From: Niebla homalea
Lineage: Eukaryota > Ascomycota > Lecanoromycetes > Lecanorales > Ramalinaceae
DNA: 64,000 nucleotides
NCBI GenBank assembly: GCA_019925105.1
Contig: JAHGAU010000001.1
Location: 62,001 to 126,000, forward strand
Reading direction: 5' to 3'
The notes under the pieces were generated by a model. That model saw nothing but the letters and a program-made list of their open reading frames with translations. It was not told where the DNA came from and did no database searches. Positions 11,551 to 21,589 of this stretch are shown piece by piece. Made by a program: the position numbers and the translations under genes. Every line of letters starts with the position of its first letter. Within the stretch, counting starts at the first letter, position 1.

Positions 11551-12979
11551 TCACAGATTCTTCTCCCTCTCCAGCTCCCTCGTCCTCGCCCCGCCAGGTT
11601 CGATGTTGGGCCCCTCGTCCGCCCCATATTGACTCCACTCCTGTTCCTGCCCCTCCTGCATCCTGTCGCCTCTGACCAATCTATCAAGATTACAGCGTAC
11701 ACTGTGGACCACGTTGGGCGTGTACCCCTTCTCTCTGATCTCCCCGTCCTCCATCTCCGATGTTCTCGCAATATCGCTATCACCCTGACTCTTACCCCGT
11801 CGCTTGTGGCTGTCGATGATCTGCGGAAATACGCCGATGCAGTGGAAATTGTCTTCTTCCTTGCACATCTTGGCCAAGCCCAGATCGATAGGGTGGAACT
11901 CGTCGATTTGGGAGTTTTGGTATTGGAGCACCTTCGAGGCTCCCTTGTACGAAAGGGCGTACGCGTAGGTGCAGAGACCTGATGAGGCGGTGAAGACGAT
12001 GCGGGAGGTGGGGGTGAGTCCGTCTTCCTGGAGGTCAGGGGTTGAGGGACCGAAGTTGATCTGGCGAGAGCTGGGCGGGACGGTCATGTCGTTCTCAATG
12101 ACGAAGCGGTAGGTATCATTAGGAGCGATCTCGGTGCCGCAGTGGCCGAGCCAGAGGAGGTCCCAAGTGTCCCCGTAGGGGGAATGTGGGGATGACGGTT
12201 GAGGAAGGGAGAGATGCGGGGAGGATGTGGAGGAAGGAGGAAGAGCGGTCTGGCCTTCTTTCTTACGAGAGAGGATGTATTGTGCGCCTTGGGCAAAGAG
12301 GATGAGTTGGTCTTTGAGAAGTAGAGACCAGTCGGCATCATCTTCAATCACGAGTGCGCTGGTCAGACGATCATTGACTATTCTGCGGGCGAAGTTCAAA
12401 TGGGCTCGCCAGCAGCCAACTTGATTATTTCTGATGGATAATTTTGCAGCGAGACCCTTTGTGGCCGGAAGGGATTTGTCAGGGATGTCGGCGCCGTGGA
12501 TACCAGGGGTATACTCGTAGGTGAAGTCAGAGATAGAGGAGGCGAGGGAGAAGGCGTCGAGTTTGTCGGTGCGTTCCGGGAGATTTATGAGGAAGACTTT
12601 TTCGAACTGTGAAATCCAGACTCTTGCTTAGCCATCGTTTCCTCTTTGAACCCAGCAGCGGGAGAGGGGGGGCCTGGAGGGGGGCCTGGAGGGGGGCTAT
12701 GTAGAGTATGGAGGGAGATAGACTTACCCCCAGTGTAGAATTTCGCACGTCCTGTATTGATCCAGGCCTGAGGCTGCGTTCTATAGTCGATCCTTCTAGG
12801 GACGGGCCTTGCGTGACATCTCCTCCACTGCCTGTATCACCTCCATTCTTTCTTTGTGGGCCATACGCCTTTAATCTTGTGATTCGCTCTTCTGTATCGC
12901 CAAAGTGGAAGGAGGAGTAAACGATGAGGATGAAGAGGAAGACGGTGAAGAGGATGATGCGACCGGATCGCGGAGGCAT
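11551..12979 (-). CDS. GT25-family glycosyltransferase, type II membrane protein
   Basis: Two exons (12979-12728 and 12606-11551; intron 12727-12607, GTAAGT...CACAG) give 435 residues. A single hydrophobic span (IILFTVFLFILIVY, residues ~8-21) right after the Met marks a type II Golgi/ER protein with a lumenal catalytic domain. Exon 2 opens with FEKVFLINLPERTDKLD, the GT25 donor-site signature, followed by ALVIEDDADWS with the metal-binding acidic cluster (~172-175) and WDLLWLGHCG. GT25 includes LPS and collagen galactosyltransferases; in fungi the acceptor is unknown. The low-complexity insert after ILSRKKEG is Ser/Pro-rich. An upstream in-frame start at 13072 would add 31 residues; I prefer 12979 because it places the anchor at the N-terminus. 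Confidence 0.85.
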
Positions 12980-15142
12980 AGTGCTTGTACTGTAGAAATA
13001 GGCTGGATATGCGGTAACGGTCGAATGTCCTCTTATCGGAGAGAGAATTGGGCTCTTCAATGCGATAACCATGGTGTCGGAGTCGAAGAAGGAATTGAGT
13101 GGATCGGTTGAGCCATTGTGTGGTTTGCGGGTGACCTCCTGCTCTTATTCACGCTGACATGGACACAACTCTCTTGACTTTCCCCCTCAGATAGTCCTCA
13201 GATACGAAAGAATGGTTCAGGGGTTGAATGATGGAAAAGCCGAATGGTCTCGAGAAATCCAAAGTTGAAATCGAAACAAGGGGTTTCACCGTTTCCGGCC
13301 TTAGTTTTCCTCAGCTCCACAAATAGTCAGGAGAAAAAGCAGAGTGCTGATAACTGCACGCGTCATTGGTTGGCATGACGCAGATCAAGAGAACGGCCCT
13401 TTCCCCGAAGCTGTTCCTCGGGGGGGCGCGGGGGGAAGGGGGCAAGGGGCTGCTCCGTGGGTCTGCCTTATCAGAAAAGCTTAAAACAACGAGCGTGCGT
13501 GATCGCCAGACGCTAATTCGCCATACAAGGACAGTCTGCATTAATATATCTGAAAATAGAGATTGCATGAAGTCTTCCCAGCTGCTTGTCATACTTTATG
13601 TGAAGCCGGCAGGCGCAACGGCTTTATAGCTATCCCACGTGCAGGCATATACTTCTCCACGTGAAACAAAATGGCTGTCCGGACCACATCCATTTCGACG
13701 GTTATGATGTTTTGCCTTTGACATTTCCAACGTTGTGGCTGAAAGCAACCGAAGTCTCTGCAAAGCCATCATCACCATGGACCTATCAACAGTGATTCTG
13801 GGCAGAGGTTGAACGAAAGGTGAGTGCTTTGACAGGGCAGTCGTGATGGGAGCCAACGTGCAGCTACAAACCGGTCTCGTACGATCAAGCTTGCGATGGA
13901 CCCATTCATGTACGGCCGGGCTATTTACAAAAGACTTGTCTTCTATCCACCACAAAGAGGACTGGATGGTCTCCATCATCTCCTCACTCTACGACACTTT
14001 GTCCCCACTGACATAGCCCGACATAGCCCGACAGTTTATCCCCCTTGAATCTCTGCAAAGAGATGAAGTATCAAGGGAGCTTGTTCAGCTCCTGAAATCA
14101 CGATGAACGGCCCCACAATTTCTATCAGACAGGTGTGCTCAGGTTCCCACTCGCATCCCTCCATATAGTCAGGCTTTACGGTCGTAGTATTCACATTGGT
14201 TCAGGGTAAATAGGCATGACATAGCTTCTTCTGAGGTGCATGCCAAAATTCAAGTCGTATGGCCCTGATTCATCCGTCTTCCAAAACGAAGCGGTCACTG
14301 CTCATTTTGGTGTCCGATCTGACAGCTGCAGTCATTCGAAGCTTTTCTCTTCGGGGAAAAGCAGAGGTGAACCCACTTCTGTGGGACCATCGCGATCAAG
14401 GTCTTGGCCATCTGTCTGGTTGGAATCCTCATTCGGTGACATCTGTCGTGTGGTTGGCTCTGGATGACCACGTAGAGCAGGCACTCACATCTGGTGCACC
14501 TCTCCTTGCAAAACGCTTCAGGAGGGTGTGTAAGTGTATAAGATTGGCTTGGCATTCGGTCTCAACAGTTTGCCTAGGTATATCGCTATTTCTTCGATTA
14601 CATGTTCCGCAAAAGCGGCCCTGGTAAGAAAGAGCGTCGATTCCAAGGTCGGTGAGTCCCAGATGGCAGAACCAGAAGATTTGGACGTGGGGAGCAGCTC
14701 AGGGAGCTCAAAAAAGGGAGTCAAACCAGGCTCATTCTGCCCTACATCTGCCTCGCTTCGATGCTTTTTGGCCTTTGCAGGCGGGATGCGGCGACGCTCC
14801 AGCTTTACGCTTGATTCCCACCAAATAATTCCTCGGGGTCTATCGATCTGTGGCATCCCTCAGGAACCGTACATATCGTCGAGACCTGTTCGGTCTGGTT
14901 TCAGGCAATTTTCGCGGCTTACTGTAGAGCATGAGGTAGCGCAGGCAGTGCCCGATTAATCGAAATGGCGAAAAGCACGTGAAACTCGAAATTTTCTGCT
15001 TGTCTCATTCACTCATGTTCTGAAACCTACAACCTGAGATTGAATCTCCATTCACTGCTGTCCTCATGGAGCATGACCTGAAAACGGAGTCACAAGAATT
15101 TCATTTCAGAATGCTCAATATCACCAGCCCTGTCCAGCTCCC
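12980..15142. other. 2.2-kb gene-poor stretch
   Basis: No supported gene. There are G-runs near 13421-13446 and a tandem duplication of gacatagccc near 14009-14030. Open frames at 14259-14959 overlap one another on both strands and look like nothing known. Confidence 0.45.
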
Positions 15143-16195
15143 CTATTCATTCCCCTCCTCCTCCCACCCCACTTCCGCCCTATTGAACCTTCTCCCCATC
15201 CTCTTCTGCCCCTGCTGTGGTTGTCCCCCATCCTGAAATACCTTCACGTAATTGATCACCCAAAAACTCTCCTTGAAGTCGCCACCCTTCGCGCCCACAT
15301 ACTGCTGACAGGTCGCCATACCGGTCTTGGCCGCACACCCACTGCTCTCCCACGCCTTGCCTGCCCAGTCCCCGCAGAAAGCGGTGTTGAACACAATGTT
15401 CATGTCTTTGAAGTGGGCGTCGATGTCGCAGCTGCTGCCGCCGGCGAATTTCGCTAGTGGTGTACCCCATTTGGTAGGGTCTGGGGATTGTGCGGTGATG
15501 TCAGCTGGTATGGATGAGCGGGGAAAGGACCAGATGGATATGCCCGAGGAGGTCCACTCGGTGGCATACACCCCTCCATTGGCGGTGTTGAAGCCTGTAC
15601 CGTAGGTATTGGTATCCGGAGCGATTATTGCGCAGCCCGTGTTGGCTTCGTCGGGGCCACAGTTGGTGGTGTTGACTTGTCCTGTGAATGCATCACCGGC
15701 GTTGCTTTGGATGGAGCAGCCGGCAGAGGTGTGCAAGGTCATCTGATTCTTCTCCTGCATGTTGACACCCTCAATTATATCAATCTCTCCTTCCGCAGGC
15801 CACGTTCCCCCTCCTAACAACCAGAAGGCGGGCCAGGATCCGCACGTCGAGGCAGGCATGTGGAGGAGGTCGAGGATGAAGAGACCCTTGTTGAAGGCCT
15901 TTTTGGAGGAGATGCGGACTGATGGTCGGCCAGTGTTGAGGGTGGAGGTCGGGTCGACGCCAATATAGGAAGCATCGGCAAGGTTGGAGACGGTGGAGAT
16001 TAGTTGCTTGGAGGCCGCAGTGTCGTAGGGAGTGTAGGTCACAAAGCCGTTGGTGGGGTCGGACGCGGTGAAGGCCGTGAAGTTGCCGAAGAAGGTGTCT
16101 TGTGAGTAGTCATCCGTGAGGGTGTAGGTGGTGAGGGCGGTTGGGAGAAGGGTGAGAAGGGAGAGTAAGGAGAGCGGTTTGGTGAGGTGGTGCAT
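15143..16195 (-). CDS. Secreted GH16 endo-beta-glucanase (1,3(4)-type)
   Basis: An intron-free 350-residue protein with a signal peptide (LSLLSLLTLLPTALTTYTL). The GH16 active-site motif AEGEIDIIEGVN (about residues 134-145) supplies the two Glu residues (nucleophile and acid/base) and the Asp between them. The SWPAFWLLG strand just before it and FAGGSSCDIDAHFKDMNIVF after it are typical of fungal GH16 enzymes that cleave mixed-linkage or beta-1,3-glucan. About ten cysteines lie in the mature part, fitting an extracellular enzyme. No GPI-attachment tail is seen; the C-terminus is charged (RRFNRAEVGWEEEGNE). The likely role is cell-wall or plant-glucan turnover. All catalytic positions are present. 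Confidence 0.9.
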   Translation of the reverse strand: MHHLTKPLSLLSLLTLLPTALTTYTLTDDYSQDTFFGNFTAFTASDPTNGFVTYTPYDTAASKQLISTVSNLADASYIGVDPTSTLNTGRPSVRISSKKAFNKGLFILDLLHMPASTCGSWPAFWLLGGGTWPAEGEIDIIEGVNMQEKNQMTLHTSAGCSIQSNAGDAFTGQVNTTNCGPDEANTGCAIIAPDTNTYGTGFNTANGGVYATEWTSSGISIWSFPRSSIPADITAQSPDPTKWGTPLAKFAGGSSCDIDAHFKDMNIVFNTAFCGDWAGKAWESSGCAAKTGMATCQQYVGAKGGDFKESFWVINYVKVFQDGGQPQQGQKRMGRRFNRAEVGWEEEGNE

Positions 16196-16775
16196 TTTGG
16201 ATTAAATGTAAACAGAGCGAGGGGCAGATTATGTTGATGGAATGGAAGCGAGTGTGAAGGAGCCAAATCGTATTAAGGCAGACCAGCTGCTAAGTAAAAG
16301 TGGGTATGCAGAAAGGAAAGTACAGGACGCAATAATGAAAGTATCGAGAAGTGCAATTGTTAGGTGAAGAAAGAGAACAAAAGGACAGGAAGGTAAAAGA
16401 CAAGGCCATGGTGGTGGTGGATACCTTTCTTGGCAAACAATGAAAGTCACCACCATCGCAATGTTCTGGTGATGAATCGCCACAATGCGATTATTGGTGT
16501 AGCGTTGCTTGTGTCAAAAGTCTGAAACACGGTCATTGGCTGGAAGCGCCAAGAAATGCTTGACAGCCAATCAACGCGCAGGGCACGTGAGTGTCTGAAG
16601 ATGCAAAATCGTGTTTCAGAATCATGCTTTCAAAAAGGATTGAAGTATACCTGGTATTGGCTCTGACCGCTGCATTTTTCACTGTCCTTGGCTTGCCAGT
16701 GGAAGTCTGCCCCATTTTATTTTCGGCAAGATCAGATCATCAGCTGTGGTTGTACGGCATGAGTAAGTGATCGAT
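16196..16775. other. Intergenic: GH16 promoter and 3' end of the oxygenase gene
   Basis: No coding pattern is seen. The stretch separates two genes transcribed in the same direction. Confidence 0.4.
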
Positions 16776-17927
16776 CTAGTATTGCATACTAGCGCGCATC
16801 AACATGTAGTCGTTCCATTTGATCGGCTCGTACTTGGCTGGATGCTTCTCGTCGATACAAGGTGGCAGGCATTCGACAATATGAGAGCCTTCAGGGCTGA
16901 CAAAGTACGGGATCGAGTATCGTTCGCGTGTCATGCGATCGTCTCCCGTAATGCGGTCCTGCTTTGGTGGGAGACCCACACGATGCAGTGTAGACTTGAG
17001 CATATCTATTGAACGATCTTGATTAGCAGTTGCGCAAGCCAGTACGGATGCGGATGTGGACTGACCGTTGCTCCACCTCATCATTAGGTCTCCAATGTTC
17101 ATGACGATGGCATCTTTGACTTGTGGTACATCGATGAATTTGCCTTTCACGTTCGGATCCTCAATCTGCAATCCGCCACACTCATCCTGAAATAGCATCG
17201 TCATCGACGGCCAGTCGCTATGCGCGTCCATGCGAGTAGCAGCTTGGGTCTCGAGTGCGGCAGCAGGAATAGGTGGATAGTGCAGTAAGCGCAGCTGGTT
17301 GTTATTACCTGAGTGGGATTGACAAAAGTAATTCTCATCGTCAAGGCCAATACCGAGAGCCATGGCGCTCATGATCTGCTCAGCGGCGGCATTGCATTCC
17401 CAGTAGAAGTCGGTCATAAACGATCGAAAGCCGGGAAGCACATCTTCCGGGAGCCAGATATTGGGCTGTTGAGTATTTTGCTCGGAGCCGATCTCGTAAC
17501 TCTCCTGGAATCATCATGAGTATCATCACATCAAGCGAATTGCCAACGGAACGGAAGGAGCGATCACCTTTGCATCGCCTACTTTTCTCAAATCCTTTAC
17601 CAAATCATCACCATCTTTTTCATCGCCCATGGCATTCGACACCTTTTCCAGACCGGGCTTGGAGTAGCCTCGGTGAACAGTGAAGCCTGGCGGATGAGGC
17701 GCAAGCTGCTTCATCTCAAAGGGCAAATCGTAGAGCTTCTTGGACATTGCGAACGCTTCCTCGAGTCTCTTGGGACTCACAGAGTGATTGGTGATGTAGA
17801 CGAAGCCGAACTTGCGACACGCAGCAATGATCTGAGCAGCGACGGCCTTCTTCTGGTCGATTGGGGCACCAGATTGCCATGCGGAGAAGTCCACTACGGG
17901 AATGCCATTGGCTTCTTGCGGTGCCAT
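16776..17927 (-). CDS. Fe(II)/2-oxoglutarate-dependent dioxygenase (isopenicillin N synthase-like)
   Basis: Three exons (17927-17568, 17504-17066, 17005-16776; introns of 63 and 60 nt) give 342 residues. The N-terminal DIOX_N half has IPVVDFSAW and CRKFGFVYITNHSV. The double-stranded beta-helix core has the iron ligands in MDAHSDWPSMTMLFQD (His and Asp near 215-217) and the distal His in KSTLHRV, which only becomes continuous after splicing the second intron (WSND|MLKSTLHRV). The 2-oxoglutarate-binding Arg-x-Ser is RERYSIPYF. All catalytic residues are therefore intact. The second donor is GTCAGT, weaker than usual. Fungal members modify small molecules such as gibberellins, alkaloids or antibiotics; no biosynthetic neighbours are present here, so the substrate is unknown. 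Confidence 0.87.
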
Positions 17928-18636
17928 GATTGTAGCTATGGTGCAGTAATGTGGAGCTCGCCTTCGCAGTGGGTGTATTTGGTCGCGTCTGTAGGAATGC
18001 CAACTGATGGTTGAGAGGTTCAGGGAAGAGAGCCCAAGCCATCAAGTTATGAATCATGACTGTTGCTGACATTGCGTTTGCTTATGTGTACCATAACGGG
18101 CATTGCTTATCTCCACACTGTCCCTCGGTCTCCAATATTGATTAGACTGATGTCGATCACGTTGGAGACTATGCATCATTTAGCATCTACCGTGAACTCA
18201 GAGTGAAAGTTAGAACTAATTGTTGGCGAGAGAGCGAGTGGGGTGTGCAGGAGAAGTTCGGATCTGCTGTGAGGAGACTGACTGCGTATTATTGGGACTG
18301 CTGTTAGGGCCATCCTTGCTTATATAAGCCTAGCCTCGTACTAGCCGCCAGCCTCTTTTTTGGCAGCAATCTTCTAATTCAAGCCCGCTGGATCAGCTGT
18401 CCATCTACCATTAATGTTTCCTTGAAGCATAGTGTAAATAGCCATGCAGACCTCTGATGTTCCCGATCAGCCTCGTAGGCCAATTGACGTTTATCTTGTT
18501 CTTCTTCACTCATCACTGCTTGCTCCCTAATCTCATCCATCAACCTTTCACACAGTTACAAAGGATTGCGCCTAATGGATCTCGACAACTTGATCTGGAT
18601 ATCATTAGCTTACCTAGGCTCCGCAAATCAAGGAAG
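17928..18636. other. Divergent promoter region
   Basis: The gap lies between the oxygenase (minus) and the first DUF7924-like copy (plus). A TATA-like ttatataag at about 18319-18327 could serve the plus-strand gene. Confidence 0.35.
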
Positions 18637-18648
18637 ATGATTCGGTGA
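18637..18648 (+). promoter_or_regulatory. Three-codon upstream ORF overlapping the main ATG (copy 1)
   Basis: ATG ATT CGG TGA encodes Met-Ile-Arg-stop, and the last A of TGA is the A of the main ATG (TGATG overlap). The same arrangement, with TAATG, stands before the intact paralogue at 21578, although the flanks differ. A translational-coupling or reinitiation role is inference. Confidence 0.5.
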
Positions 18649-20031
18649 TGACAAAGCGCAAAGCTTCAGGTTTGCCGCCGTCTTCGCTAATTCCACCTAC
18701 CAAGAAACATCAGCACACGTCTCTTGCGTGCGATTTCAACGCTTCACAGGACGGCCCTACTGCTTATCGGTCTGGTCCTGGCGTCTGGGATCTCGAACAA
18801 CCATATTTCCCTTCTCATCACGCTCTTGATCAACACAATCGCCGGAACAAGTACATACGACGGAAATTGATCGAACCCGGCTATCAGAATACTCGAGTGG
18901 TTCGCGTTTCCCTCAAACGATTTGCTAGGCACCGAGGCCCAGACTTGAGTGACCTTCGGGGCTATCCAGAACCTACCAATATGGCACCGAACCGCAAATC
19001 TGGCCACGGTAAACTCGCTGATGAGCCGCCTTCGACCCGCAAAAGACAACATTCGATCAACGTTGCGGACGAAGGCACCAGCAGAAAGACCAAGTCTTCC
19101 GCCCCAGCATCGAGCAAAAGATCCGGTGCCTATGACATTAATTTTGACACAACACTTACAGGGGGGCAACATACCACCACCAAGCTTCGAGAACGAGCCC
19201 CATAACGTCAAGCGCTGGATGGATGCCACTGACAGACTTTGTTCTTCCTTGTATTCAGACCCTGTTGCAGCGGCGGCGTATAAAGAATTCCAAAATGCGA
19301 TTGATTCGACAGACATCGAAGACGATGTTCTGATGGAGATTTTCAATAAGATCAGAGGAGCAAAACGTTATCCAGGTAGCGCCAATCGTAAATGCCTCAA
19401 TGTTGCGCCTCTCATAACAAGGATCTTGTGCTGTGCAAACCTGATTACATGGAAGGATTGCGACCCGAATACGCCGATGACGGTTTGAGGAAAGCCCTGG
19501 ACCCTTACATTGTCTTTGCGGAAAGTGGACAGGCACCGTTCCTACCGAATCATTTCACTGAGGTCAAAGGCGGCGGCGGTGCGCCCGAAGTTTTAGAAAG
19601 GCAAGCGAGATGGGATGGCGCTTTTGGGGCGCGTGCGATGCATATGGTAATGAACTTCGGAAGAGATACGGAGATCTTCGATGGCAATGCCTACACAGTC
19701 TCATTTACCTATATTAGCGGTCACCTACGAATGTACCTCCACTATCTCATCGAGTCGAGCTCCGCCAAATACCCTAGGCGTTATCAGATGTTCAGGGTAA
19801 ACTCGTGGGCACTGGATTCAAGAAAGGGGTTCCGAGAGGGCGTTTCTGCGTTCCGAAATGCCGAGGACCTAGCAGCCGAAATGCGCAAGGAGGGGCTCCA
19901 AAAAAGCGCTTTCAGTACTTGCTAAAATGCCAGAAGCTCGCTACCAGGCTCTGTGTGAAGTGGCGGAGCATGACAAACCCAAGAACAGGAGGGAGTCTGC
20001 AAGCGCGGCGAGTGCTGCGAGTGAAGCTTGA
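18648..20031 (+). pseudogene. DUF7924-like protein, frameshifted tandem copy
   Basis: Homologous along its length to the intact gene at 21589: shared SLKRFARHRGPDLSDLRGYP, KPDYMEG, FTEVKG, GARAMHMVMNFG, NAYTVSFTY and FREGVSAFRNAEDLA. The frame breaks at least three times. A six-G run near 19160-19165 shifts the frame before the NIPPPS segment, another shift falls near 19410-19420 just before KPDYMEG, and a six-A run near 19899-19904 shifts into ALSVLAKMPEARYQAL, which matches the paralogue's C-terminus. The last frame stops at 20029-20031. Two of the three shifts are in homopolymers, so assembly error should be excluded, but the middle one is not. The intron of the intact copy is missing here. 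Confidence 0.72.
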
Positions 20032-20689
20032 GCGTATACCATTCTCATTGTCCTATTCACCAGCTTTTGACAGCTCATGCTCATGTATATACTATTGAAT
20101 ACGTCCTGACGACTGCCTTCCAAAGCCTCATTCAATGATGTGGCCAGAGGACAGACTGCGCATGATTGGGCTGACATCACAGAGAGCTATCAGTTGCTTG
20201 AACAGCATCGCATCAATTACAAACCTCCGGATGGCACAAATCCAGGCTCCATCAACCAAGCACTTGCCGACCTGGCGGAATGGATAAGTCAATGCTAAAA
20301 AGACATGGACATTGCAATACTTCAGGTCACGGCGTTACCTATCAAGTTTATACCTTAAAAAGAATGGGAAGAAAGAAGTCCACATGAGGAAAATTCTTGT
20401 TCCAACGGGATTTAGCGTGGGCAAATTGCTTGGAAATCCTTGGTGAGCTTGTCATTGTCTTTTGTGCGCATCATACAAATCACCAACATCGATTTGCATC
20501 CAACCGAACAGCTATCGCATACGTTTAAATTGGTGATATTGACCCCGAGTATGATGTCGAATCCTCTACCAATGGTGTAATAGTGAAAATGCCTCCCCGA
20601 GAGATCGATCATAGACACTTTTACCTCCTTTACAAGGCTCATTACATACACTGCTTTTCACGGACTGTATGCAGCTGGGAAAAGGGTAC
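20032..20689. other. Intergenic with a short open stretch
   Basis: About 20127-20298 (+) reads without stops as a plausible protein tail (ARGQTAHDWADITESYQLLE ... LADLAEWISQC then stop). It has no ATG and no counterpart in the second DUF7924-like copy. It may be a leftover exon. I recognise nothing else. Confidence 0.3.
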
Positions 20690-20894
20690 TGTTAGGTAAG
20701 GGTGAGGGTAGGCGTATAGGTGAGAAGTAAAGGCAAGTTTTGGGGTCAGGTTGAGGGTGAAGGGTGAAAGTGATGGGTGATGAGGGTGAACCATTGTCAC
20801 CACTCACCCGCACCTGCCACCTCACCTGCACCTGCCACCTCACCTGCACCTTCACCCTCATCACGCTCACCACTCACCCCCTTCACCCTTTAAT

Positions 20895-20926
<32 letters not shown>

Positions 20927-21065
20927 CCATCACCCTTTTTACCCACACAACCCACCACCCTCAGACCTTACCACCCTTATCACCCTCATCCTTATTGAGG
21001 CTGTTCAAGGTAATAGCAAGGTCAGGGTGGGTAAGGATGATGGTGACTGTGAGGGGGTGAGAGGT
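20690..21065. repeat. Degenerate telomere-like CCCTCA/TGAGGG tract with internal strand switches
   Basis: The plus strand starts G-rich (taagggtgagggtaggcg, gaagggtgaaagtgatgggtg), switches to C-rich units (caccctcaccctcacccc; cacctgcacctgccacctca repeated), then returns to G-rich (ggtcagggtgggtaagg, gagggggtgagag). The C-rich centre and G-rich flanks are roughly complementary, so the strand could fold back. The unit resembles but is not the standard TTAGGG. It lies exactly between the two DUF7924-like copies. Confidence 0.65.
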
Positions 21066-21577
21066 GAAGATGAGGTCTTTTTGGGCCATTCTTGGGCTAA
21101 GATACGTAGTAAGAAGTTACAATTGCTTAAACAGGCCACTTGCTTAAGTTTTACGAACAGGGAAAGGAGTCCACGCTAAATAAGTGCTTGCGTCAGCCAC
21201 TTACCCCTATCGGCTAGCCGCTAGCCTTGCCGAGCTAGCCTATCATCGCAGCCAATTCAAGTTTTTCGATAAAATATTTCACAAACACTCCAAGAATACT
21301 GAAACAAGCCCATCCTCGCCAATGATATTCGCCCTCAGAATGCTTTAAGCCCATTAGAAGTACGCCTGCTTGATCTGGATCTTAGCTAATCATTCCATCA
21401 ATCACCTATACCTATCAACGCGAACCAAACCTTTCTACGCGTTCGCACTAGGCTGACACTGCCTGCTGCCTGCACTTACCCACCCACGCGTGACATCTAT
21501 AAATCACTGTGCCCAATTGATTTATAGCATCTGACCTTATCTCTCTGAGTTTACACCAGTTCAGCAAACCTTGGAAA
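21066..21577. other. Promoter/leader of the intact DUF7924-like gene
   Basis: The stretch has a small palindromic cluster (cggctagccgctagcc, ~21210-21225) and catctataaatcac (21496-21509), a TATA-like element about 80-95 bp upstream of the start. No gene is seen. Confidence 0.35.
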
Positions 21578-21589
21578 ATGATTCGGTAA
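21578..21589 (+). promoter_or_regulatory. Three-codon upstream ORF overlapping the main ATG (copy 2)
   Basis: ATG ATT CGG TAA encodes Met-Ile-Arg-stop; the last A of TAA starts the main ATG at 21589 (TAATG). The peptide and overlap are the same as in copy 1, although the stop codon differs (TAA versus TGA), which argues that the arrangement, not just the bases, was kept. Confidence 0.5.

Noticed and set aside
1244..18072. Secondary-metabolite cluster made of P450, MFS, 2OG oxygenase and bZIP
   Set aside because: No core synthase; genes are scattered among unrelated genes, and the MFS and P450 belong to primary-type families.
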